Positions 54,950 to 62,717 of a stretch of DNA of 64,000 bases are shown piece after piece. The first letter of the stretch is position 1. Every line of letters starts with the position of its first letter. The notes below the pieces were generated by a model. It saw nothing but the letters and a program-made list of their open reading frames with translations, did not search any database and had not been told where the DNA came from. The stretch is from LMUY01 sp965198565 (GTDB lineage Bacteria > Pseudomonadota > Alphaproteobacteria > Acetobacterales > Acetobacteraceae): NCBI GenBank assembly GCA_965198565.1, contig OZ240665.1:2170001-2234000 (forward strand), given 5' to 3'. A program made the position numbers and the translations under genes.

Positions 54950-55806
54950 AGTTCGGCTTTGTCGCGAAACATCGAGGGATCTGGCCGGTGCGGTGGCTTT
55001 GCGAGGCGCTCGGTGTCTCGCGCAGTGGTTTTCATGCCTGGCTGTCCCGGTCGCCCAGCATCCGGGCACGCAGCGATCAGCTTCTCGGTGCCCAGGTCAA
55101 GGCCAGCTTCGTCGGCAGCGACCGGACCTATGGCGCCCGGCGGGTCTGGCACGACGTGCTGGCCGAAGGGGCCGCATGCGGGTTGCACCGTGTCGAGCGG
55201 CTGATGCGGGAGCAGGCCTTGCGGGCACGGCCACGCCGTCGGGGTCTGCCCTCGGAGAAGGGCACCCGGAACGAGACGGCGGACAACGTGCTGGACCGGC
55301 AGTTCGAGGCCACGGCGCCGAACCAGAAGTGGATCGCCGACTTCACCTACATCTGGACCGCCGAGGGCTGGCTCTACGTGGCGGCCGTCATCGACCTGTT
55401 CTCACGCCGGGTGGTCGGCTGGTCGATGAGCGCCACCATGGCCGCCCAGCTCGTCGCAGATGCATTGACGATGGCGATCTGGCGCCGCGGTAAGCCGGAC
55501 GCGCTGCTGCACCACTCGGATCAGGGCAGCCAATACAGCAGTGAGCAGTTCCAGAAGCTGCTGGCCGACCATGGCGTCACCTGCAGCATGAGCCGGTCCG
55601 GCAATGTCTGGGACAACGCGGTGATGGAAAGCTTCTTCTCCTCGCTGAAAACCGAGCGGACGGCCCGCAAGGTGTATCGCACTCGGGACCAGGCCCGGGC
55701 CGATGTGTTCGACTACATCGAGCGGTTCTACAATCCGCGGCGACGCCACTCGACCATCGGGTATCTCAGCCCTATGGAGTTCGAACGGATCAAGGCGTCA
55801 GCTTAA
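54946..55806 (+). CDS. IS3 transposase OrfB
   Basis: The protein has 286 residues. The rve domain has all three acidic residues: D in KWIADFTYIW, D in HHSDQGSQYSS and E in NAVMESFFSSLK, with the family ending YNPRRRHSTIGYLSPMEFE. It cuts and joins DNA when made as the OrfAB fusion. Confidence 0.95.
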   Translation: MKFGFVAKHRGIWPVRWLCEALGVSRSGFHAWLSRSPSIRARSDQLLGAQVKASFVGSDRTYGARRVWHDVLAEGAACGLHRVERLMREQALRARPRRRGLPSEKGTRNETADNVLDRQFEATAPNQKWIADFTYIWTAEGWLYVAAVIDLFSRRVVGWSMSATMAAQLVADALTMAIWRRGKPDALLHHSDQGSQYSSEQFQKLLADHGVTCSMSRSGNVWDNAVMESFFSSLKTERTARKVYRTRDQARADVFDYIERFYNPRRRHSTIGYLSPMEFERIKASA

Positions 55807-56068
55807 GCTGCGTGTCCACAGAACCGGCAGCAACTCAATGGCCCGGGTCCGGTGGCGACATCGGACCGCAACCTAGCGATGGCGCAGCGAACGGAAGTTC
55901 CACACCCACCCCTCCACCTAGATCTACAGGTGGAGGGGCAGCTTTCCTGAGCCTATTTGCGGCCAATCCCGCCGGCGGCCGCGCAGCATGCGACATTCAT
56001 GACCCGCGAGATGCCGCGGGTGCGACGCAGACCGCTTACCGTAAGCTGCCGTAATGCTTGATCGAACT

Positions 56069-56085
56069 TTCGTCCTAAAGACGAA
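56069..56085. promoter_or_regulatory. Palindromic operator-like site 1
   Basis: TTCGTCCTAAAGACGAA is a dyad with six-base arms. Site 2 at 56147 differs in the centre only at two positions. Two sites 78 bases apart suggest cooperative binding or looping by one dimeric regulator. Confidence 0.5.
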
Positions 56086-56146
56086 GAAATAATCTTTTCT
56101 GCGATGTAGAAGAGGCCAAAAACGCTGATAGGGAAGCATTATTGTC

Positions 56147-56163
56147 TTCGTCGTTAAGACGAA
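56147..56163. promoter_or_regulatory. Palindromic operator-like site 2
   Basis: TTCGTCGTTAAGACGAA, the same dyad as site 1 at 56069-56085. Confidence 0.5.
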
Positions 56164-56233
56164 ACCAGCGCATGTTTTACCTTTTTCCGAGATTGGTCAT
56201 TTGACAGGCGGAATTTACTCGTGATTATGAGGC

Positions 56234-56267
56234 GGCCGGATGAAATGCTGTAACACTTCATCCGGCC
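56234..56267. promoter_or_regulatory. Perfect hairpin in the leader of the 56291 gene
   Basis: GGCCGGATGAA (56234-56244) pairs with TTCATCCGGCC (56257-56267) around a 12-base loop. It is followed by TAAACCTCG, not a T-run. It may be a transcript hairpin that acts on the next gene, or an end of upstream transcription. Confidence 0.5.
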
Positions 56268-56290
56268 TAAACCTCGAATGGGATGTAGCC

Positions 56291-56701
56291 ATGCCGAAGT
56301 CTGCCAAGAATAGTAAACCCACCCGCACCGTGAGGCGAGTGAGCCTTGCGACATCGAACACGCCGCCGGATCCCCGAGGGCGCCTAGTCGAGGCGGGTCT
56401 CCTGCTTGCCGACGGCACCGTGGTCGGGGTCACCGACCATCTCGATGCCAAGTTGTTTCAGGCCGTGGTCGAGTGGCGTGAAGCCTTGCTTGAGTCGCAG
56501 AATGCCTGCGGAACCAGTCAGCATCTAGCCGCTTTAAGCCGCTTTGCGAAAGCCGAGAAGAGACTGGTGAGCAGGTCCCCAAAGACAAGAGAGGGCGTCG
56601 GCGTTCTCCTCGATCTGGCATCGAAGCAAGTCGAAATGATGCCGACTAGTTGTCGTGTGATTGCCGCAGCGGTCCGGGCTGCCGTAACCGTAGGAGTCTA
56701 A
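56291..56701 (+). CDS. Hypothetical protein behind the palindromic sites
   Basis: The protein has 136 residues from the ATG at 56291; the frame is open to 56240 inside the hairpin. A basic Ser/Thr-rich N-terminus (MPKSAKNSKPTRTVRRVS) is followed by LVEAGLLLADGTVVGVTDHLDAKLF and helices. No family recognised. Confidence 0.5.
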   Translation: MPKSAKNSKPTRTVRRVSLATSNTPPDPRGRLVEAGLLLADGTVVGVTDHLDAKLFQAVVEWREALLESQNACGTSQHLAALSRFAKAEKRLVSRSPKTREGVGVLLDLASKQVEMMPTSCRVIAAAVRAAVTVGV

Positions 56702-56740
56702 CCTCGAGCGGGAGACCTGCCCCCGAGTGGAAACTCGGGG

Positions 56741-57319
56741 TCAGGCGTCCTGGGCAAGTGCGGCCATCTCAGCAACGGCGCCGGTCAGTTCCCGCGGCAG
56801 AGCGCCATCAAGCCGCCGGCCGAAAACGTCGGCGATCGCACCGTAGTACCACAGGGTGCCATCTTGGCCGGCGTTGAAGCGAGAGAACATCGCCGGGCCG
56901 TGGGTGCGCAGGTCGGCGACAATGGACCTGGCGTTGTGAAGCTTGTCAGATGCCGACACCAGGAGGGCATCCGGGCTGGCCTGCTCAAGATGAGCAAGGT
57001 AGGCCTCCTTACGGGCCCGCCAGGGCGGCTTGGGCAGAACGTCCGCGTCCGTGCAGTCTCGAACGATGGCGACGACACGCGACCCGAACTGCTCGGCGAT
57101 CACGGGTTCCCATTCAACTCCGCCGTCCTCGATTGCGTCATGCAGGAAGGCAGCGCATGCCTGGTCCTCGTCACCACCGTGCTCGAGGACAATGGCGGCG
57201 ACCGCCAGCAAATGGGAGATGTAGGGGGTGTTAGTTCCCTTGCGGACCTGCTCGCCATGGATGCGGAAGGCCAGGGCGGATGCGTCTGTCAGGCGGGTCC
57301 AGTCTGTAGTTTGTTGCAT
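56741..57319 (-). CDS. HD-domain hydrolase, MESH1/SpoT-HD-like
   Basis: The protein has 192 residues. The metal-binding pattern is present: HGEQVRKGTNTPYISHLLAVAAIV, then AAFLHDAIEDGG and a later Asp in SASDKLHNARSIV. This H...HD...D layout with the RKGTNTPYISH motif is that of the (p)ppGpp hydrolase domain of SpoT and MESH1. A stand-alone protein of this size could degrade alarmones or other nucleotides. No synthetase domain is present. It is near an IS256 insertion but intact. Confidence 0.75.
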   Translation of the reverse strand: MQQTTDWTRLTDASALAFRIHGEQVRKGTNTPYISHLLAVAAIVLEHGGDEDQACAAFLHDAIEDGGVEWEPVIAEQFGSRVVAIVRDCTDADVLPKPPWRARKEAYLAHLEQASPDALLVSASDKLHNARSIVADLRTHGPAMFSRFNAGQDGTLWYYGAIADVFGRRLDGALPRELTGAVAEMAALAQDA

Positions 57320-57395
57320 GCGTGAGATCTACCACATCCGTTCACTCGCGTCTTGCGTGTAGCGAGGGACTACGGAAGCCCGAAAGGGGGTATGC

Positions 57396-58767
57396 GATAG
57401 CGTCCGTCAAGCTGGTGTAAAATGCGGTGTAGTTGAGGTGGCCATTGGTCAGGCTGCTATGGTGGCGATCTTGGAGGGCACGGCGTCGATGGTCGGTGGT
57501 GTGAGTTCGGCCATGGCCTCCGTCTGCATGTAGCGGTTCTGGAGCTGCCATTCGTCGTTGGCCTCCAGCAGCACGGCGCCGATCAGGCGGATGATAGCGC
57601 CCTCGTTAGGGAAGATGCCGACGACGTCAGCGCGGCGTTTGACCTCCTTGTTTAGCCGTTCGATCGGGTTGGTCGAGTGGATTTTCACCCGGTGCTGGGC
57701 GGGGAAGTTCATGTGGGCCAGCACGTCGGCCTCGCTCTCGTCGATGAACGCGCCCAGCTTCGGCCATTTGTCGCGGAGCTGATCGGCGACGTGGCGCATC
57801 GTCTGGCTGGCGTTCGGGTGATCCAGTTGGGTGAAGGCCTGGCGCAAGGCGGCCGACACCATGTTCTGCTGGCCCTTGGGTACGTAGGCCTGCGCATTGC
57901 GCATCCAATGAACGCGGCATCTTTGCCACGTCGAGCCGAGCACACGGCGGATCGCCGCCTTCAGGCCTTCGTGCGCGTCGGAGATGACGAGCTTGGTGCC
58001 GCGCAGGCCCCGCTTGACCAGGCTCTTGAGGAACGTCGACCAGAACATCTCCGCCTCCGAAGGCCCGATGTGCAGGCCCACGATCTCGCGTTTGCCCTCG
58101 GTGTTCACCGCCACGGCGATTATCACCGCCACCGTCCTGATCTGCCCGCCCTCACGCTGCTTGAGGTAGGTCGCGTCCAGCCAGAGATAGGGCCAGTCGC
58201 CAACGAAAGGGCGCTCGAGGAAGGCGTTCACCCGGTCGTCGATGTCGCGGCACAGCTTGCTCACCGTGCTCTTGCTGATCCCTGCCAGCCCCATCGCCTG
58301 TACCAAGTCGTCCACCCGCCGGGTCGAGACGCCACCAATCCAGGCTTCCTGGATGACGGCAACCAGGGCCTTCTCCGACGTCTTGCGCGGCTCCAGGAAC
58401 GGCGGGAAGTAACTGCCCTGCCGCAGCAGCTTGGGGATCCGCAGCTGCAAGCTCGCCAGCCGCGTGTCCAGCGTCCGGTCGCGGTAGCCGTTGCGGTAGG
58501 TCGCACGCTCGGCCGTGCGCTCGTGCCGCCCGGCGCCGATCAGCCCCTCCACATCCGTCTCCATCAGCAACTGCACCACGGCCTCCGCAACACTGCGCAG
58601 GAAGTCGCCATCGCCGGCTTTCGCCAGCAGTAGTCTGTCCTCGGTCATCGGGTCCTCATCGGTTCAGGTTGAAGCTTCGCAACTCCACCTTAGCCAGCCG
58701 ATCCGATGACCACCTCCGACTACACCGCCGCCGTCAGCGAAATTCCACCACAAGCGCGGACGCTATC
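57396..58767 (-). mobile_element. IS256-family insertion sequence, ~1372 bp
   Basis: The ends begin GATAGCGTCCG on both sides in inverted orientation, with a second shared inner block GCGGTGTAGT. GGTATGC occurs just outside both ends (57389-57395 and 58769-58775), seven of eight bases of a target duplication, as expected for IS256. It carries one intact transposase on the minus strand. A 90-bp remnant of a related element is at 11984-12073. Confidence 0.8.
57449..58648 (-). CDS. IS256-family transposase
   Basis: The protein has 399 residues, the family length. Mutator-type motifs are complete: DVEGLIGAGRHER, ERATYRNGYRDR, WPYLWLDATYLKQREGG with the first Asp, KLVISDAHEGLKAAI with the second Asp, CRVHWMRNA, and TTNPIERLN-like STNPIERLNKEVKRR with the Glu. 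It moves the element by a copy-out or cut-and-paste route through a circle in studied relatives. Confidence 0.95.
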   Translation of the reverse strand: MTEDRLLLAKAGDGDFLRSVAEAVVQLLMETDVEGLIGAGRHERTAERATYRNGYRDRTLDTRLASLQLRIPKLLRQGSYFPPFLEPRKTSEKALVAVIQEAWIGGVSTRRVDDLVQAMGLAGISKSTVSKLCRDIDDRVNAFLERPFVGDWPYLWLDATYLKQREGGQIRTVAVIIAVAVNTEGKREIVGLHIGPSEAEMFWSTFLKSLVKRGLRGTKLVISDAHEGLKAAIRRVLGSTWQRCRVHWMRNAQAYVPKGQQNMVSAALRQAFTQLDHPNASQTMRHVADQLRDKWPKLGAFIDESEADVLAHMNFPAQHRVKIHSTNPIERLNKEVKRRADVVGIFPNEGAIIRLIGAVLLEANDEWQLQNRYMQTEAMAELTPPTIDAVPSKIATIAA

Positions 58768-59087
58768 TGGTATGCCGCCGCAGCGCATTTGGCCGATGCT
58801 GTCAGCTCGCGCGGCCGCAGGGCTTGGAGAACGCCGCGAACGCGCCTAGTTGTGTCGCGGGCCACGAGAGGTAGCGCCCGGGCAACCGGGCGTCGCCCGC
58901 CGGGCGTGATGGAGACATCAAGCCGTGACCGGGTGCCGGCACATAGTTCGGTGAAGGCCATAACCGCCCCGCCTGGATCATACTAGGCGGGGCGTCTTAA
59001 CTATCTGGCCTCGCCAACAGCTTTGCGATCCTACCGCGTGCGACGGGGCGGCCCGGCGATCTATCCAGGCTGGATTGTGTCGTCACC
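58768..59087. other. Intergenic stretch with a GC-rich hairpin
   Basis: No supported gene. CGCCCCGCCT (58965-58974) pairs perfectly with AGGCGGGGCG (58985-58994) around a ten-base loop, followed by TCTTAACT. It could end a transcript, although no gene is clear on its left after the IS256 element. Confidence 0.5.
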
Positions 59088-59260
59088 CTAGCGGCGGTAG
59101 CTGTTGCGCGACTTGGTTTTGTCTGCGAGCTGCTCGACGAGGTTGGATTGCGCAACCCCCAACGTATAGGCCACGACCTTCATCGGGAAGCGTCCCGTGG
59201 CGGCGACTGCAACTGTCAAACGGGCTTTTTCCCCGACGGTCAGCGCCTCCTTGAGTAGTT
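59088..59260 (-). pseudogene. Transposase-like fragment (possibly IS3)
   Basis: The minus strand reads LKEALTVGEKARLTVAVAA, then MKVVAYTLGVAQSNLVEQLADK and SRNSYRR before a stop. A VAYTLGVAQSNL helix-turn-helix of this type occurs near the junction of IS3-family orfA and orfB. The reading is short and no ends are seen, so the family call is weak. Confidence 0.35.
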
Positions 59261-59410
59261 AGACCTCCATCGTAAGAGGACGGGGTAACGTCAGACTTAG
59301 AATGCCTGCGCGACAACGCCGTAGATTCTGTAATGCAAGGGAAGGATCGGCTCGACAACAGGCAGCCGGATCGCTCAAGGTGAGGGCCGAAATCGCCGGA
59401 GGTGACACGA

Positions 59411-60088
59411 ATGTCCGCAACGATTCCAGACCTTGCCCTCAAGCGGAACAAGAGTGAAAGGCTTCCATGCGTCCTGGTGGTCGATGGCAGCCTGTCGATG
59501 CGCGATAGCGGCGCCATAACCGAATTGCAGGAAGGCCTTGGCTTGCTGGAGCGGGCGCTGAAAGACGATGACGATGCTGCGGACGGCGTTCAGATCGCTA
59601 TCATCCGCATGGGAGGGCACGACGAGGTGGTCGAACTGACCAGCTTCACCGATGCCTCCGAGTTTCGAGCGCCCACCGTGGAGGCCAACGGCTCCACCCC
59701 CTTGGGCAAGGCCGTCGATCACGCGATGGGCATGATCGAGGACCAGAAAACCCGCTATCGCCAGAATGGCATCTCCTACAAGCGGCCTTGGCTCTGGATC
59801 ATGTCCGACGGAGCGCCGACGGACGAGTGGCAGTCCGTGGCCGAACGCGCCCGCGCCGCGCAAACTGATAAACGCTTCACGCTGTGGGCGGTCGGCATCG
59901 GCAATGGCGCGCCGCTAGACGTGCTCAAGGCTTTCACCGGCGGCGAACGTTGCTTCCGCCTCGGCGAGCGCCACCTAAAGGACATGTTTGAGTTTATGTC
60001 CGCCAGCATGTCGGCTGGCTCGAAGGCCGCAGCCGGTCAGCAGGTGACGCTACCCGCTCTCGCTCCGACGATTAAAGTCGAAGTTTGA
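59411..60088 (+). CDS. VWA-domain protein, TerY-like
   Basis: The protein has 225 residues from the ATG at 59411. A full MIDAS metal site is seen: VVDGSLSMRDSG (DxSxS), the Thr in NGSTPLGKAVDHAMG and the Asp in IMSDGAPTDEW. This is the TerY-type VWA, thought to bind partner proteins through the metal. It is cytoplasmic. It is followed after 13 bases by a PP2C phosphatase and then a kinase, so it is the first gene of a TerY-P-type triad. Confidence 0.85.
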   Translation: MSATIPDLALKRNKSERLPCVLVVDGSLSMRDSGAITELQEGLGLLERALKDDDDAADGVQIAIIRMGGHDEVVELTSFTDASEFRAPTVEANGSTPLGKAVDHAMGMIEDQKTRYRQNGISYKRPWLWIMSDGAPTDEWQSVAERARAAQTDKRFTLWAVGIGNGAPLDVLKAFTGGERCFRLGERHLKDMFEFMSASMSAGSKAAAGQQVTLPALAPTIKVEV

Positions 60089-60101
60089 TACTCCCACAGG
60101 C

Positions 60102-60893
60102 ATGACACCGCTCCGGATTGAGACCGCAGGCCTTGCTGCCGGAGGGTGGCGCGTCGTGGCAGCCAGCGTGCAAGGACCAGCGCATGCCGCGAGCGACAAG
60201 CCGCGGGAGGATGCGTTCGCCATCGCCATCGAGGGCGGTTGCGCCATCGCCGTGCTGTGTGACGGCGCCGGGTCAGCGAGCAAGGCAGCCTTGGGGGCGA
60301 CGGGTTTCAGCCTAAGCGTGCGGGAAGCCATCCTCCAAGCCATCAGCCTCGATTCGGCCGCGCTGGAACAAAGCTTCCGCGATGCCGTCGTGGAAGGCGT
60401 GGAGGCGTTTCGTAAGGTGATCTTGCGACGAGGCTTAGCCTTGCGCGACCACCATGCCACGTTGCTTGCCCTGGTCGCCCTACCGGACCGCACGCTGACG
60501 GCGCATGTCGGCGATGGCCTGATCGGCGTGGCGCCCGACGGGCATTGGGCGGGTGCGTGCCTGTCCGCGCCACAGAATGGCGAATTCGCCAATGAAACCT
60601 TTTTCGTGACCGAGGAGGACTGGTCCAAACGGTTGCGCTGCGACGGCCACCCTCCGCTTGAGCCCAACGGTGCGGCGGTGATCCTCACCGATGGCGCCAT
60701 GCCGTTCGTGATCGGCGCGGGGGAGCGCGGGTTGGAGCCCGACTTCATGGCCCCCGTGTCCCGCTTTTTGCGCAGCGAGGCGGCTGGCCCGGCGGCCGAA
60801 GCCCTGGCTGGTACCCTCGACAGTGCCGATTCACGCCGCATCAGTTCAGACGACAAAACGGTAGTCTGGATCGCACGGGAGGTTGGCTCGTGA
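60102..60893 (+). CDS. PP2C-family protein phosphatase
   Basis: The protein has 263 residues. PP2C metal-binding motifs are CDGAGSASKAALGA, TLTAHVGDGLIGV and the C-terminal SSDDKTVVWIA. The early Asp that starts the domain is in KPREDAFAI. It removes phosphate from Ser/Thr, presumably set by the kinase encoded 30 bases downstream. No membrane span or signal. Confidence 0.85.
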   Translation: MTPLRIETAGLAAGGWRVVAASVQGPAHAASDKPREDAFAIAIEGGCAIAVLCDGAGSASKAALGATGFSLSVREAILQAISLDSAALEQSFRDAVVEGVEAFRKVILRRGLALRDHHATLLALVALPDRTLTAHVGDGLIGVAPDGHWAGACLSAPQNGEFANETFFVTEEDWSKRLRCDGHPPLEPNGAAVILTDGAMPFVIGAGERGLEPDFMAPVSRFLRSEAAGPAAEALAGTLDSADSRRISSDDKTVVWIAREVGS

Positions 60894-60923
60894 GCCCAAG
60901 CTGGGACGGCGGCGGGCAATAGC

Positions 60924-62717
60924 ATGGCCGCCCAAGCAACAGCCCGCGCGGCACTGATCGGCAGTAACCTGCAGTGGCTGGAGATTGTCTCGAAAAGCGG
61001 CACGCAGCGCCTCGATGCGTTCGGGCGCGAGGCGACTCTGCTCGGCAAAGGCGGCGCTGGCAGCGTCTATGCTCATCCCGCCTTGCCCGGCCAGGCGGTG
61101 AAGATCTACAGCACCCAAGACCGCGCCAAGGCACATGCCGCCAAGGTGCGGGCAATGTTGAATGCCCCGCCCCACGCCGTCCGCACCCGCCTTGGCACCG
61201 TGCAGATCGCCTGGCCCAATGCAACCGTGACGCAAGGGGGAGGCTTCGTCGGCTTTGTAATGCCGAAGATCAACTTTTCCGAAGCCTGGACTTTGCAACA
61301 GGTCACTCAGCCGACCCAGCGCCGCCGACGCGCCATTCCGGAGCGGCTCGACTTGCGGCTCTATGCCGGGCGCAATCTCGCCAGCGTGCTGCACTCGCTG
61401 CATGAACTCGGCCATTACGTCGTCGATCTCAAACCGCAAAACGTGCTCGTCTATCGCGACGATTCCGGGCGCAATGCCGCCCATGTCGCATTGGTCGATT
61501 GCGACGGCTTCCAGGTGCGCGAGCCAGGAGGACGGCGCTTTGATGCCGAGCTCGCGACCTCGCAATATTTGCACCCGCTGGTAGCCCGGCAGGTCGGCGA
61601 TGAGGCCAGCTTCGATCCCCGTCTCCTCAACGACAAGGCGGCTCTGCAGGATGCCTTCGCGCTGGCGATCATCCTATTCCAGTTGCTCAACAACGCGCTG
61701 CATCCCATGGCCGGGCGGGAGACCGGCGCCAGTCCCGTGCCCAGCGAACTTGCCTTGCGCCTGCAGGCGGGCGGTCGATTTTACCCCTATGGCCTCAGCA
61801 AGCCGAACGCAGCGCTCTTGCCGGACGCGGACAGCCTGCATACCTGGTTTGATCCCGAGTTGCGCCATCTGTTCGATCAGGCGTTCGAAGGCGGGCAGCC
61901 GCCCCGGCCCCAGCAATGGGTCACGGTGCTCGAGCGGCTTTCGAACGCCGGCCAGGCCTGCGACAGCAATGTCGAGCATTGGAAGCTCGGTCCGGTTTGC
62001 GGCCAGTGTGCGCTGGCTGGTGCTGCACCGCCCGCAGCGGCAGTGCCGGCTCCGGCGCAAGTCGCCCTGCCGCCCCAGCGCAAGCCTGCATCACGCCAGC
62101 CGTCAAGAGCCAAGGCACCGCCGCGGGCCGCCGCCCTGCCGAAGTCCCGCGCCAAGCCGGTCTGGCAACGCAACCTGGTGCTTGTGGCCGTGGTCGCAAC
62201 AGGCGGAGCTTGGCTCGCGTATCGGGTGCTGCCGGCTGCCAATCCGCAGCCAATGGCCGCAAGCGCCCGCGGCACCAGTTCCAGACCGGTGGCGCAACTC
62301 CCAGGTGGCGCCCCAACCAAGGCGGTTCTGCAGTCGCGCGCCCTGACCTTCGCCGACGACTATTTCCGCAACTGGTCGCGGGATGGCGCGACCGCCTTGG
62401 CCTTCGACAGCCAGGTCTATGCGCCCGAGGTCAACTACTACGGTAAGTTGGTGAGCAACGCCGCCATCATGGAGACCAAGCGGGACTTCGTCAGCCGCTG
62501 GCCGGAGCGTTCGTACACCTTGGGCCCGGGCGCGCTGACGGCGTCTTGCACTGCCGCTCTGTGCAACATTTCAGGCGTGGTCGAGTGGGACACCCAGAGC
62601 GTGGCACGCAAAGCCCACAGTGCAGGCAGCGCCGATTTCAGCCTTGAGGTAAACTTCGCCACCGAACCGCCGCTGATCGTTGCCGAGACTGGCAGCGTGA
62701 TCAGCAGGACGCGATGA
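60924..62717 (+). CDS. Membrane Ser/Thr kinase with periplasmic C-terminal domain
   Basis: The protein has 597 residues. The kinase domain (~20-330) has the Gly loop LGKGGAGSVYA, the Lys in AVKIYS, the catalytic loop YVVDLKPQNVLV and a VDCDGFQV motif in place of DFG, as in kinases of the TerY-P/YegI type. A Cys pair follows (VCGQCAL). After a Pro/Ala-rich linker comes one transmembrane helix (about 414-433, NLVLVAVVATGGAWLAYRVL), then a ~125-residue C-terminal domain (ADDYFRNWSRDG; VNYYGKLV; SGVVEWDT; FSLEVNF). That domain is similar to the C-terminus of the next gene's product. The topology puts it in the periplasm. Its stop overlaps the protease start. Confidence 0.85.
   Translation: MAAQATARAALIGSNLQWLEIVSKSGTQRLDAFGREATLLGKGGAGSVYAHPALPGQAVKIYSTQDRAKAHAAKVRAMLNAPPHAVRTRLGTVQIAWPNATVTQGGGFVGFVMPKINFSEAWTLQQVTQPTQRRRRAIPERLDLRLYAGRNLASVLHSLHELGHYVVDLKPQNVLVYRDDSGRNAAHVALVDCDGFQVREPGGRRFDAELATSQYLHPLVARQVGDEASFDPRLLNDKAALQDAFALAIILFQLLNNALHPMAGRETGASPVPSELALRLQAGGRFYPYGLSKPNAALLPDADSLHTWFDPELRHLFDQAFEGGQPPRPQQWVTVLERLSNAGQACDSNVEHWKLGPVCGQCALAGAAPPAAAVPAPAQVALPPQRKPASRQPSRAKAPPRAAALPKSRAKPVWQRNLVLVAVVATGGAWLAYRVLPAANPQPMAASARGTSSRPVAQLPGGAPTKAVLQSRALTFADDYFRNWSRDGATALAFDSQVYAPEVNYYGKLVSNAAIMETKRDFVSRWPERSYTLGPGALTASCTAALCNISGVVEWDTQSVARKAHSAGSADFSLEVNFATEPPLIVAETGSVISRTR

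Larger units (their letters stand above)
54597..55837 (+). mobile_element. IS3-family insertion sequence, 1241 bp
   Basis: The ends TGAGCTGCTGCCGGTTTCGT (left) and TGAGTTGCTGCCGGTTCTGT (right, minus strand) are inverted repeats. ATG flanks both sides (54594-54596 and 55838-55840), a three-base target duplication as usual for IS3. Both orfA and orfB are intact, so the element may still be active. Confidence 0.9.
54520..55950 (+). pseudogene. Phage ORF interrupted by IS3
   Basis: Joining the sequences on either side of the IS3 element and removing one ATG target copy gives a continuous frame: LPGGREWIPIEGLTLGD from the left side and GPGPVATSDRNLAMAQ, then RTEVPHPPLHLDLQVEGQLS from the right, ending at the TGA at 55948. 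The split product is not recognised. The join is inference from the frame. Confidence 0.4.
55951..56290. promoter_or_regulatory. Regulatory stretch with palindromes and hairpin
   Basis: No gene is supported in these 340 bases. The stretch contains two near-identical 17-bp palindromes (56069-56085 and 56147-56163) and a perfect 11-bp-arm hairpin (56234-56267) just before the gene at 56291. The AT content is higher than in the surroundings, as for a promoter zone. Confidence 0.5.
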
